Assembly: GCF_021390515.1 (NCBI RefSeq)
Contig: NZ_JAJUXI010000011.1
Coordinates: 1-64,000, forward strand
Length of the DNA: 64,000 nt
Direction: 5' to 3'
Source: Dyadobacter sp. CY326
GTDB lineage: Bacteria; Bacteroidota; Bacteroidia; Cytophagales; Spirosomataceae
The notes under the pieces are model-generated. The model was given only the letters and a program-made list of their open reading frames with translations, did not search any database and had not been told where the DNA came from. Position numbers and translations under genes: made by a program. Shown piece by piece: positions 10,201 through 18,464 of the stretch. Position 1 is the stretch's first letter; each line of letters starts with the position of its first letter.

Positions 10201-10773
10201 ATGCGTGCCTTCCACACGTTCCTGCAAAATGTTAATATCCGGATTGATCTTCGCGTGTACATAAGTTTCATCCCAGGTTTCAAACTCCTTCAAACCCGCC
10301 ATCACCGGATGATTTGGCTGTGTAATAGGCGCAGTGAATGTCCCGTAGTCATGCGTGCTGAATTGCGCGCCGACTGCTTTGATATACCAATCCGAATTTT
10401 GAAAACAAAAAGAAGCCGCATGCAAAGGGATCAATGCCTTGCCACCTTCGACGAAATCCTTCACCGCGGTTTCCTGCGCATTAGAGATCACATTATGGTT
10501 GGCATAGATCATTAACGCATCATATTTCGCTAGATTCTCTGTATTCAAAGAGTTGAGATCCGATGTGTAAGTCAGGTTAATGCCTTTTTGGAACAAAGGA
10601 TGCGCCAGCATGGGAAAGAATTTTTCCGAATAATGATGCTTGCTGTCGTGGCCGAGGAACAGGATTTCAATGCGCCGACCTTCACTGGATTTTACTTGAA
10701 CATTCGTTCCAGATTTCCTAGTGCAGCTGTTGATGAAGAGTAAGCATGTCAGTATGAGTAGTATTTTTTTCAT
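7270..10773 (-). CDS. ThuA - PVC-type sugar dehydrogenase - HEAT - cupredoxin fusion lipoprotein
   Basis: A 1167-residue multidomain protein, predicted periplasmic or surface exposed. It begins with a lipoprotein signal (lipobox INSC, Cys17). A ThuA-like glutamine-amidotransferase-fold domain follows (about 30-240), then a beta-propeller of the PVC-type glucose/sorbosone dehydrogenase class (about 280-670; AWDEKGRLWIIETEDYPNE, DTNNDGRADKFTVFADGL). HEAT-like repeats (about 690-850) and a laminin-G-like beta sandwich (about 880-1010) come next. The C terminus is a cupredoxin with all four type-1 copper ligands visible: His1083, Cys1151, His1156 and Met1160 in CTVPGHWRIM. Relatives in planctomycetes usually end in cytochrome c, so the copper domain probably replaces heme as electron acceptor (inference). 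It is the first gene before susC/susD and is paralogous to the fusion at 20972-24736. Confidence 0.88.
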   Translation of the reverse strand: MKKILLILTCLLFINSCTRKSGTNVQVKSSEGRRIEILFLGHDSKHHYSEKFFPMLAHPLFQKGINLTYTSDLNSLNTENLAKYDALMIYANHNVISNAQETAVKDFVEGGKALIPLHAASFCFQNSDWYIKAVGAQFSTHDYGTFTAPITQPNHPVMAGLKEFETWDETYVHAKINPDINILQERVEGTHREPWTWVRTQGKGRVFYTAYGHDERTWKQRGFHDLVLNGVLWAINDEAKAAYASLKLPTPEFKDADVPNYEKRDPAPKFQLPLSPTESAKLIQVPVDFDLQLFASEPDIVKPIAMAWDEKGRLWIIETEDYPNEIRTEDGTGKDRIKICEDTNNDGRADKFTVFADGLNIPTSITFANGGVIVAQAPHFIFLKDTNGDDKADVRENIISGWGKSDTHAGPSNLKYGLDNKIWGVLGYAGYRGTVNDKPVNFSQGIYTFDVDGKNLEYIGRTSNNTWGLGFSEDFEVFISTANGNYSGHFAMPLEYVKRSVADGSGNTVYKLDSHYDMNYMTPALRQVDFHGGFTAAAGHNLYTARNFPKQYWNATAFVCEPTGRLLYQAILKPKGAGYKEKNGFNLLASSDEWFSPVHAEVGPDGAVWVADWYSFIIQHNPTPRGFENGKGNAYINPLRDNKHGRIYRVVYKNAKPYQPVKLDKNDQAGLLAALKNDNMFWRTTAQRLIVEAQHTTLIPELIKQVNDPSVDEIGLNSPAVHALWTLQGLGALDGSNEEAYHALVRAVRHPAAGVRKNAVKLLPRNDKTLSALKWTNSLNDPDLKVRLAAIQALTDLPASEEIGKMLYLAGQDSENAADEYLQQAIFSGVIKHEAGFKNAAAKLKDSTLTARIERGLVQETYVLNLWSPPIFPPDIANKEITIKAIITKSDEELSGVITSQGNKENGYSLYMNEGKLHWLIKQDGKAYDIYSNQKLPAERFDAVATLSEGGEMTLAIEDETPVKGRAASLFAKPFNPDDIRLGRDLRDENRVGDYPENFRLRGWLDVKSTMQLNQVSKDKPEKKVASAVPVAKPEAIGKGKGSPITVNLKVIEHEMKFDKKTFTVKPGQKVTIRFTNPDFMQHNLLIAAQGSLEKVGAAADLLARESNAIELNYIPKMPEILHSTELISPEGSTTLVFIAPEKPGDYPFLCTVPGHWRIMNGIMKVQ

Positions 10774-10855
10774 TTTGAAAAGGCAAAGTTTTCCTGTCTG
10801 GATGTTTGCAATTTTTGCAATCCATTACACCGTTTCCGGCCGGTTCTGATCTATT

Positions 10856-13198
10856 TTACTGTGGTGTTAGGTCTGTTTTATTTCTTTTCGGAGGCGTTAC
10901 CCCCAATAATTTGTTTACAAAAAAGTCCCTCTTTTTCCTTCTTCCGTAAGTCCCGCCGTCGCTGTGGCCCATCCCCGGCACCACCAGCAATTCAAAATCT
11001 TTGTTCGATTTGATCAATGCATCCGCCACGCGGTAAGTCGATTCGGGCGGCACATTCGTGTCCGCTTCGCCTACGATCAGCAGCAGGTCGCCCTGCAATT
11101 TGGTGGCGTTGGTAATGTTGGATTGTTCGTCGTAATGCTTGCCGACGGGGTAACCCATCCATTGTTCGTTCCACCATTGTTTGTCTACACGGTTATCATG
11201 ACATCCGCAGGCGGAAACCGCAGCATCGTAAAAGCCAGGATGAAAAAGCAAGGCACCCAGCGAATTTTGCCCGCCCGCGGAAGTGCCGTAAATGCCCACT
11301 CTGGTCGAATCAATGTAAGCGTATTTTGAAGCCAATGCTTTCATCCAGGCTATGCGGTCCGGAAAACCGGCATCAGCCAGATTTTTCCAGCACACATCGT
11401 GAAATGCTTTGGAGCGGTTGGCCGTGCCCATGCCGTCCATTTGCACCACAATAAATCCAAGCTCGGCCATGCTCTGCATTTCGCCATAAGAACGGAATGC
11501 TTTCGGCACAAACGAATCATGCGGACCGGCGTAAATGTTCTCGATGATCGGGTATTTTTTAGTCGGATCAAATTTGCTTGGACGATACACAATGCCCCAG
11601 ATATCCGTTTCGCCATCGCGTCCTTTGGCCTTGAAAATCTCGGGTAACTGAAAGCCCAATGCCAGATATTGTGAAATGTCGGCCTCTTCCAGCTTGGTAA
11701 CCAATGAGCCATCCGCCGTTTTCCGCAGCTCAGAAACCGGCGGGCTCATCATCGTTGAGTAAGTGTCAATGTAGTAAGTGCGGTCGGGTGAAAAAGTGAG
11801 CTGGTGCGTTGCTTTCGCATGATCCGTCAATTTTACTAGTCCGCTGCCATCGAATTTGATTCTGTAATAATGAATGTGATATGGGTCTTCGTCCGCATTC
11901 ATGCCGCTTGCCCGAAACCAGACTTCACGTTTTTGGGTGTCAATGCTGTCAATGTCGCGAACCACCCAGTTGCCTATTGTAATCGGATTTTTGATCTTGC
12001 CTGAAAGCTCATCCACCAGATATAAATGCCGCCAGCCATCTTTTTCAGAAGACCAGATAATTTCGTGTTTTTCGGGTTGGTAATGCGTGTAAATCAGGTT
12101 TTGGTAAATAAATGTTTCCGTTTTTTCGTCAATCACATTCCGCGTTTCGCCCGTTGCCGCGTCCACATCAATCACCCGGAAACGCTGATGCCCGCGGTCC
12201 ACTTTTTCGTAAGTAAAATGCGTGTTATCCTCATGCCGCCAACGAATCACCGGCGCCTCGAAAAAGTCGATCATGTCCGATTTGACTTTGGTCAATGCCT
12301 TTGTCTCGACATTCACCACAAACATTTCATAAGACGTAAATTCATCTCCCGGCTGCGCATAACCACGCGTTTTCACCTCGCCGCGCGTCGTGTTGGGCAG
12401 GGACGACATAATGATGCTGATCTGCCGTTCTTCATGCGGCGTAATGCGGTAAGCAACAATGTATTTCCCATCCGGCGACCAGCTGAGTTGGCCAAAAGGT
12501 TTCAGCGGATTTCCTTCAAATGTGAGCTGCTGAGCATCTTTTGCTTCTTTTTTGGTTAAATAAATATTGCCGTTTCGGATGACAGCGGTCAGCTTTTTGT
12601 CCGGCGAAGTGCTGTCCGCCCGGAACGGCCTCCACCGACTTATGGCACGCGTCCAGCCTATTTCTTTTGGCCGTTCGATGGGCAGTTTATCCAGCTTTTT
12701 GGCGGTCTTGGTTTTTGTATTAAATGCAAACCATTTGCCTGTTGTCTGCACAAAAAGGGTTTGATTTTTAGGGTCTGAATAAATTTCGCTGAGCAATAAT
12801 TTATCGGCCGATAATGTGGAATCGAGTGCTTTCGAAAGTGCAGTTGCCAGCTCTTTTTTGTCCAGTGGATTTGTCTTTTTACCGGTTGTTGGATTTACAA
12901 AAACATATTCTGTAAGGCTGTCTTTCAACACGTTTCTATACCAAAAAGCATGTCCGTCTGATTGCCAGGTAGGCTGGATGGTTGCTTTCAAGATCGTCCC
13001 TTTTGTCAACGAATCCATGAGCTCCATATGCTTATAGGAAGCCGTGATTTCCGCCGCATCAGGATGGTAAGGAGACAATGCAGATTGTTGTGCAATGCTT
13101 TTTTGAGCAAACATTATGACCGTGGCGCCGACAAAAAAGGCCAGCAGACGAAGCTTTTGACTGGTAAAACGCACCATACTAAGAGAGATTAACTTCAA
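10856..13198 (-). CDS. S9 family peptidase (dipeptidyl-peptidase IV-like)
   Basis: Secreted serine exopeptidase of the prolyl oligopeptidase clan. The 780 residues comprise an N-terminal signal (AQKSIAQ region; a second Met at residue 8 is an equally good start), a DPP IV-type beta-propeller (about 90-530) with TolB-like WSPDGKYI repeats, and a C-terminal alpha/beta hydrolase (about 540-780). The triad is visible: Ser in GIYGTSAGG, Asp in VGEADTNVPPE and His in PGMGHSDGG. The stop lies 82 bases upstream of the ThuA fusion, so it may share a transcript with it or be separate. Dipeptide release after proline is the family's usual reaction; specificity here is inferred. Confidence 0.9.
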   Translation of the reverse strand: MKLISLSMVRFTSQKLRLLAFFVGATVIMFAQKSIAQQSALSPYHPDAAEITASYKHMELMDSLTKGTILKATIQPTWQSDGHAFWYRNVLKDSLTEYVFVNPTTGKKTNPLDKKELATALSKALDSTLSADKLLLSEIYSDPKNQTLFVQTTGKWFAFNTKTKTAKKLDKLPIERPKEIGWTRAISRWRPFRADSTSPDKKLTAVIRNGNIYLTKKEAKDAQQLTFEGNPLKPFGQLSWSPDGKYIVAYRITPHEERQISIIMSSLPNTTRGEVKTRGYAQPGDEFTSYEMFVVNVETKALTKVKSDMIDFFEAPVIRWRHEDNTHFTYEKVDRGHQRFRVIDVDAATGETRNVIDEKTETFIYQNLIYTHYQPEKHEIIWSSEKDGWRHLYLVDELSGKIKNPITIGNWVVRDIDSIDTQKREVWFRASGMNADEDPYHIHYYRIKFDGSGLVKLTDHAKATHQLTFSPDRTYYIDTYSTMMSPPVSELRKTADGSLVTKLEEADISQYLALGFQLPEIFKAKGRDGETDIWGIVYRPSKFDPTKKYPIIENIYAGPHDSFVPKAFRSYGEMQSMAELGFIVVQMDGMGTANRSKAFHDVCWKNLADAGFPDRIAWMKALASKYAYIDSTRVGIYGTSAGGQNSLGALLFHPGFYDAAVSACGCHDNRVDKQWWNEQWMGYPVGKHYDEQSNITNATKLQGDLLLIVGEADTNVPPESTYRVADALIKSNKDFELLVVPGMGHSDGGTYGRRKKRDFFVNKLLGVTPPKRNKTDLTPQ

Positions 13199-13206
13199 TT
13201 TCGTAT

Positions 13207-13220
13207 GGGTAAAATTACCC
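13207..13220. promoter_or_regulatory. Possible operator upstream of the S9 peptidase
   Basis: GGGTAA and TTACCC form a perfect inverted repeat with a two-base spacer, 8 bases upstream of the peptidase start. A partial copy, AAGGGTAAAA, lies about 90 bases further upstream. It could be a regulator site or a small 5' hairpin; nothing else supports a function. Confidence 0.2.
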
Positions 13221-13378
13221 TTCTGGGTTGCAATAAACTTCGTTATAATTAGCGCCTTTTTTACCGATATTAACTTATTTCAGTCTTAGATTTTGCTTTA
13301 AGGGTAAAACAGAGGATTTAATTCGGGATATGTGCAGAAGCTTAGAATAAACAATGGTGCACATTCTGATTCGCTAGG

Positions 13379-14542
13379 TTAATAGATTCCAAATGCCAAT
13401 GCCGCCATGACCGCAACAACGAGCCAGCCCATCACGAGTAAGGTGCGCGAATGTTTGTAAGTGCCCATTAACCGCGATTTTCCACTCGCAATCAGCAAAA
13501 TAGCCAGCGCAACGGGCAAAACGAAGCCATTCAATGTTCCCACAAAAACCAGAACTTTCACCGGCTTGCCGATAATTGTGAATATGGCCGTGGAAATGGC
13601 GATGAAAATAATGGTCAATGCAGAATGATATTTTTCCAAAAACGGATGAAATGAACGCACAAAAGAAATCGAAGTGTAAGCCGCCCCGACCACAGAAGTA
13701 ATGGCCGCGCTCCAAATCACCAAACCAAAAATCTGCCGTCCCGCCGATCCTGCGGCTTGTTCGAAAATGGAAGCGGTTGGGTTTTCGGGATTAATGACGG
13801 CACCGGACAAAACGACGCCTAATGCTGCGAGGAACAGCAAATAACGAATAACAGTCGTGATCAAAATGCCTGTCGCAGCACTCCGATTTACTTGCGTCAA
13901 CGAAGCCTCGCCGCTAATCCCGCTATCCAGCAACCGGTGCGCGCCCGCAAACGAAATATATCCACCAACCGTCCCACCGACCAATGTTACCGCCGCCGTC
14001 GCGTCAAATGTTTCGGGTAAAATGGTGCGATGCAAAGCTGCGACCAGCGGCGGATGTGATGTAAATGCAATATAAAGGATCAAAACAATCATTAACATGC
14101 CGAGCACGCGACTGAAAATATCCATCGCTTTTCCAGCTTCTTTGAATAGAAAAATCCCAATCGCAATTGCCGCGCTCAAAACCGCCCCGACTTTCACATT
14201 CATTCCGGTCATGGCCTCCAAGCCCAAACCAGCTCCGGCCACATTGCCAATGTTGAATGCAAAACCGCCGATTACAATCAGGAAAGCCAGCAAATAACCT
14301 AGTCCAGGAAATAGTTCATTGGCCAGTTCCTGTGCTCGTTTTCCCGAAACGGTGATAATTTGCCAAATGTTAAATTGTGCACAAAGGTCAATGATGACCG
14401 TCAGCAGAATGATGAATCCGAAACTGGTGGCAAGTTGCTGCGTAAAAACGGTCGTCTGCGTCAGAAAACCCGGTCCAACTGCCGAGGTTGCCATCAGGAA
14501 TGCAGCGCCTAGTAATGCTTTGGAGGATTTGTTGCTTGCCAT
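13379..14542 (-). CDS. NRAMP-like metal or solute transporter
   Basis: A 387-residue polytopic inner membrane protein with about eleven hydrophobic segments, related to the NRAMP family. The first helix carries GAAFLMATSAVGPGFLTQ, comparable to the DPGN-containing helix 1 of true NRAMPs. The DPGN motif itself is replaced by GPGF, so Mn/Fe transport is doubtful. I chose the ATG giving MASNKSS at 14542. A longer frame to 14626 would overlap the oxoprolinase gene by 70 bases and adds a non-hydrophobic leader. It lies 14 bases after the oxoprolinase-type gene. Bacillus subtilis has a similar NRAMP-like gene (ycsG) beside oxoprolinase genes, which favours a role in importing the enzyme's substrate (inference). 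Confidence 0.85.
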   Translation of the reverse strand: MASNKSSKALLGAAFLMATSAVGPGFLTQTTVFTQQLATSFGFIILLTVIIDLCAQFNIWQIITVSGKRAQELANELFPGLGYLLAFLIVIGGFAFNIGNVAGAGLGLEAMTGMNVKVGAVLSAAIAIGIFLFKEAGKAMDIFSRVLGMLMIVLILYIAFTSHPPLVAALHRTILPETFDATAAVTLVGGTVGGYISFAGAHRLLDSGISGEASLTQVNRSAATGILITTVIRYLLFLAALGVVLSGAVINPENPTASIFEQAAGSAGRQIFGLVIWSAAITSVVGAAYTSISFVRSFHPFLEKYHSALTIIFIAISTAIFTIIGKPVKVLVFVGTLNGFVLPVALAILLIASGKSRLMGTYKHSRTLLVMGWLVVAVMAALAFGIY

Positions 14543-14556
14543 TTTGATATCAAATT

Positions 14557-17500
14557 TTAACCAAATCCACCGCCACCCGGCGTTTCGATAACCAGAATAT
14601 CGCCTTCCTTCGCTGTCAAACTGCAAATTCCGGGTAATAGAGACGATTCATCTCCGCGAATCAACGTGTGCACGCCGCATTGCCCATTTTCCCCTCCATT
14701 CAATCCATAAGGTGCGTATTTTCTATGTTGTCCCATCAGAGTCACTTGCAATGGTTTCAGAAATTCGAATTTCCGCACAATGCCGTCGCCGCCGTTGAAT
14801 GTTCCTTTTCCACCTGAATTTTTTCGGATGCCGAATTCCAATAAGCGAACCGGATATTTGCGTTCCAATTGTTCGGGATCAGTAATGCGCGTGTTGGTCA
14901 TGTGCTGGTGCACTGCAGACCGGCCATGAAAGCCCGGCCCAGCACCGGTTCCGCCGCCTATGGTTTCGTAATAACCAAATTGCTCGTCGCCGAAAAGGAA
15001 ATTATTCATCGTTCCCTGGCTGCACGCCGCCAATCCGAATGCTTTGAGCAATGTATCCACCAACCGCTGGCTCACTTCCGTGTTCCCACCGACCACAGCT
15101 GGACACTCAAATGGATTGTCAGAAAAGTCAGGATGCAGAAAACTGTTATCGGGCAGGATAATGTCCACATTTTTCATCAAGCCATCATTCAGCGGGATTT
15201 CTTTGTTTACCAAAAGTCTCAACACATACAAAATCGCACTGTACAAGATCGAAATATTTGCATTGAGGTTGTTGGGATGCACTTTTGAAGTTCCTGTGAA
15301 GTCGAAAATCTGTTTTTGAGGGAAGATTGAAACAGCCACCTGAATGCGGTGACCGTCGTCCAAAAGCTCGGTTGCTTTAAAAGTTTGGCCGTGAAGCGAT
15401 GTTAATGCTGCTTCCAGCTGCGCAACAGCATTTTCTTTTAGTAACCGCATGTATTTCCGCACCGTTTCCAATCCATGCAAGTCTACCAATCTCAACATTT
15501 GCTCGCTTCCTTTCCTTAATGCAGATAATGCAGCGATAATGTCGGCTTCATTGGACAGGAAATGCCGGGTAGGATAGGGTCCTTCGGTGAAAAGGCGGCG
15601 AATGCTATCCCATTGAAATACATTGTTTTTAATCAAATATTGAGGCAAAATAATAACGCCTTCCTCGGCCAGACAAGTGGCGTCGGGTGGCATCGAGCCA
15701 GGCGCTTTGCCACCGACTTCGGCATGGTGCGCGCGGTTGATCACATATCCAATGCAAATTTCGTCTTCCGTAAAAATGCCCGAAATCAATGTAATATCAG
15801 GCAAATGCGAGCCTCCGTATTTCGGATGATTTGTAATGATCACATCCCCCGGACCAATCTCAATCGCATCTTTCACCAGCCGCCCGCAAATGCCCATGCT
15901 GCCCAAATGCACCGGAATATGTTGCGCATTCACCAGCAACTCGCCATCCTGATCCAGCAACGCACACGAAAAATCCAGCCGCTCCTTCACATTCACCGAA
16001 AACGCAGTCCGCTGCAACTGAACGCCCATTTCGTCCGCGATGGATTTGAAACGGTTGGTAAAAAGCTGCAATGCAACTTCCTCGCTTTGTTTTTCGGCTA
16101 TAACCTGCGTTTCCGAAGTCTTAAAAGCAATGGCGTCCTTGCTGTTTTGAATGATCAGTTTCCAGTTTTTCGGGATGTAGGCTGTGGAAGTGTTGTTTAA
16201 TAAAATCGCGGGGCCAGTAATTTGATCACCCGCCGAAAGTTGATCCCATTCGAAAAGGCTTGCCTCAGTGTCATGATTTGCTTTTTCAGTTTCAAATGAG
16301 TTAGTTTTAAATAAAGGACTAACGCTTCTTGATGCATTCGCTGAACTTCCTTCCTTAATAATCGTTTCTGGTTTAATAGGAGCTGCTTTCTCTTGAACCA
16401 TTAACTTTAAACTTTCCAATTCAACCGTCAGATTCGAAGGATAATAGCCAAACTGTGCCGTGTAAAGTTTTTCAAAAGCATTTAATGTCTCAGCGCCATC
16501 ATAATTCACTTCGATCGTATTTTCCTGTCCTGCAAAACGGAGATAAACATAGCAAAATGCAGTCTCAAACACATTAACAGCTTGATTTTGTAGTTTTTCA
16601 GCGCCTTCTTGCAAAAGCTCATTTTTCCAATGTTCAATTTGATCCTTCGCTTCGCGCCATGGGAGCAAGATTTGTTTTGAAACAATGGTGCTGATCAACG
16701 CCTCGCCCATTCCCACGGCACTGAAAAGTCCGGCGTCATAAGGAATGATCACGGTTTGAATATCCAGCAAATCGGCCAGCTGGCAACTGTGCAAACCACC
16801 CGCGCCGCCAAAAGTGATGAGCGCAAAATCAGCAGGGTTAATGCCTTTTCCAACGGAGATTTTCCGAATCGCATCAGCCATTTTCTCATTGGCAATGCTT
16901 TCCAGGCCAGATAACAGCTCTTGAAATGAAAGTGAGTTTCCAGTCCGTGTTTCAATGTTGTTTTGCAAAGCGGCTAGCGCCGCCAAAGCCGCATCCGCCC
17001 GAACTGGAATGCCAAATTTAGAGGCATCCAGTTTTCCCAAAAGCAAGTTCACATCCGTAATCGTAAGTGGCCCACCGGCTCCATAACACGCAGGTCCAGG
17101 CGAAGCACCCGCACTCTCCGGCCCGACTTGCAATGAAAATCCATCAAACCAGCAAATAGAACCGCCTCCCGCCGCAACGGTTTCAATCGCCAATGTTGGA
17201 TTATGGAATTCAATCCCGTCAATTTCGGTAATGTATTTCAACTCTGGCCCTCCGTCGATCAACGCCGTATCGGTGCTCGTCCCGCCCATATCGAATGTGA
17301 TCAAATTGGAGAACCCGAGGCGTTTTCCAGCATTAGCCGCCGCAACCATCCCACCGGCTGGCCCGCTTAATAAGCTATCTTTGGCTCGGAAGCCGTTGAC
17401 TTTCGACAGGCTCCCGGTGCTGGTCATGACTTTCAGGCTGCCTTCTGCAAGCTGGATGCTGCCCAACGCATTTTTTATATTGGTCAAATATTGATCTAAA

Positions 17501-18351
17501 ACCGGATCGAGATACGCATTTACCACGGCCGTTTGCGTGCGGCGCAGATAATGGGAGAATGGGAAAAGTTTGGACGAAACGGAAATGTATTTCGCTCCAA
17601 TTTCTATGAATGCTCTCTCAACCAAAAGCTCATGCGCATTGTTTTGATAGGAGTGTAACAGCGAAACAGCAATAGAATCTGCGCTATTTGAGATTGCTAA
17701 TGCTGTCAAACTATCAGCCCTCAAATCTTGAATTACAATTCCCGAAGCATCCAACCGTTCTTCGACTTCCAGAACTTCGGAATAAAGCAATCTCGGTTCG
17801 GGAATGTCGAGTTGAAACAGGGAAGGGCGTTGCTGATTACCGATGTAAAGCAAGTCTTTAAAACCTTTGGTAACGATTAAAAGTGTTTTAGCTCCTTTTC
17901 TTTCGAGTAAAGCGTTGGTTCCTTTCGTGGTGCCGAGCCGCATTTCCAGCGCTGGTAATGTTTTATTCAAAGGCGTATTGGTCAAAAGCCGGGCTGCCAG
18001 AATAGGAGCTTCTTCGCCCGTAGTGATCTCAAAATCAACTGGTGTTTCGAATTGGAGATTGTCGGTCAATTTAAGAATGCCCGCTTTGCTATCTATATGT
18101 TGAATGCGGCTCTGTTTGCCTGAACCAATTATTTCGAATGCGTAACCTCGCAGAAGATTTTCATCGAAAGACCAATTGGTGGAGAATTCAAAAATGTTTT
18201 CCCCTACCTTCCTCAAAATTCGTCCACGGAGACAGCTCGAACTGAGGACTTTGATGCGGGTCTTATTGCCTTGCGGGTTGGTAGCGAGACAGTCGGTAAA
18301 CGTACCGCCGGTATCAATCCAGATTTGCCATTTGATAATTGAAGTGACCAA
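14557..18351 (-). CDS. Hydantoinase/oxoprolinase fusion (HyuA-HyuB, OPLAH-like)
   Basis: An ATP-dependent amidohydrolase of the 5-oxoprolinase/hydantoinase class. The single 1264-residue chain carries both subunits, as in eukaryotic 5-oxoprolinase. The HyuA half (about 1-720) starts with the nucleotide-binding motif IDTGGTFTDC and has GGTSTDTALI and SAGASPGPACYG. The HyuB half (about 760-1264) has NHPKYGGSHLPDIT, HHAEVGGKAPGSMPP and a terminal glycine-rich PGGGGFG. Length matches the animal and yeast enzymes (about 1290). The reaction is probably 5-oxo-L-proline to glutamate with ATP, but hydantoin or other cyclic amides cannot be excluded. It forms a pair with the downstream NRAMP-like transporter. 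Confidence 0.92.
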   Translation of the reverse strand: MVTSIIKWQIWIDTGGTFTDCLATNPQGNKTRIKVLSSSCLRGRILRKVGENIFEFSTNWSFDENLLRGYAFEIIGSGKQSRIQHIDSKAGILKLTDNLQFETPVDFEITTGEEAPILAARLLTNTPLNKTLPALEMRLGTTKGTNALLERKGAKTLLIVTKGFKDLLYIGNQQRPSLFQLDIPEPRLLYSEVLEVEERLDASGIVIQDLRADSLTALAISNSADSIAVSLLHSYQNNAHELLVERAFIEIGAKYISVSSKLFPFSHYLRRTQTAVVNAYLDPVLDQYLTNIKNALGSIQLAEGSLKVMTSTGSLSKVNGFRAKDSLLSGPAGGMVAAANAGKRLGFSNLITFDMGGTSTDTALIDGGPELKYITEIDGIEFHNPTLAIETVAAGGGSICWFDGFSLQVGPESAGASPGPACYGAGGPLTITDVNLLLGKLDASKFGIPVRADAALAALAALQNNIETRTGNSLSFQELLSGLESIANEKMADAIRKISVGKGINPADFALITFGGAGGLHSCQLADLLDIQTVIIPYDAGLFSAVGMGEALISTIVSKQILLPWREAKDQIEHWKNELLQEGAEKLQNQAVNVFETAFCYVYLRFAGQENTIEVNYDGAETLNAFEKLYTAQFGYYPSNLTVELESLKLMVQEKAAPIKPETIIKEGSSANASRSVSPLFKTNSFETEKANHDTEASLFEWDQLSAGDQITGPAILLNNTSTAYIPKNWKLIIQNSKDAIAFKTSETQVIAEKQSEEVALQLFTNRFKSIADEMGVQLQRTAFSVNVKERLDFSCALLDQDGELLVNAQHIPVHLGSMGICGRLVKDAIEIGPGDVIITNHPKYGGSHLPDITLISGIFTEDEICIGYVINRAHHAEVGGKAPGSMPPDATCLAEEGVIILPQYLIKNNVFQWDSIRRLFTEGPYPTRHFLSNEADIIAALSALRKGSEQMLRLVDLHGLETVRKYMRLLKENAVAQLEAALTSLHGQTFKATELLDDGHRIQVAVSIFPQKQIFDFTGTSKVHPNNLNANISILYSAILYVLRLLVNKEIPLNDGLMKNVDIILPDNSFLHPDFSDNPFECPAVVGGNTEVSQRLVDTLLKAFGLAACSQGTMNNFLFGDEQFGYYETIGGGTGAGPGFHGRSAVHQHMTNTRITDPEQLERKYPVRLLEFGIRKNSGGKGTFNGGDGIVRKFEFLKPLQVTLMGQHRKYAPYGLNGGENGQCGVHTLIRGDESSLLPGICSLTAKEGDILVIETPGGGGFG

Positions 18352-18464
18352 ATAATAAGCGGATTAAATGATTTAACAGGTTAATGAGCATTTTAGTCAA
18401 ATGGTTGCCCGAGACTAAGAATCCTATTCTTTCTTTAAAGTCGGATTTCCAAAACTAACAATAT

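Noticed and set aside
14543..14626. 28-residue extension of the NRAMP-like protein
   Set aside because: It overlaps the end of the oxoprolinase gene, and the sequence is an antisense-like polar stretch before the first helix. An ATG 14 bases after the upstream stop is more natural.
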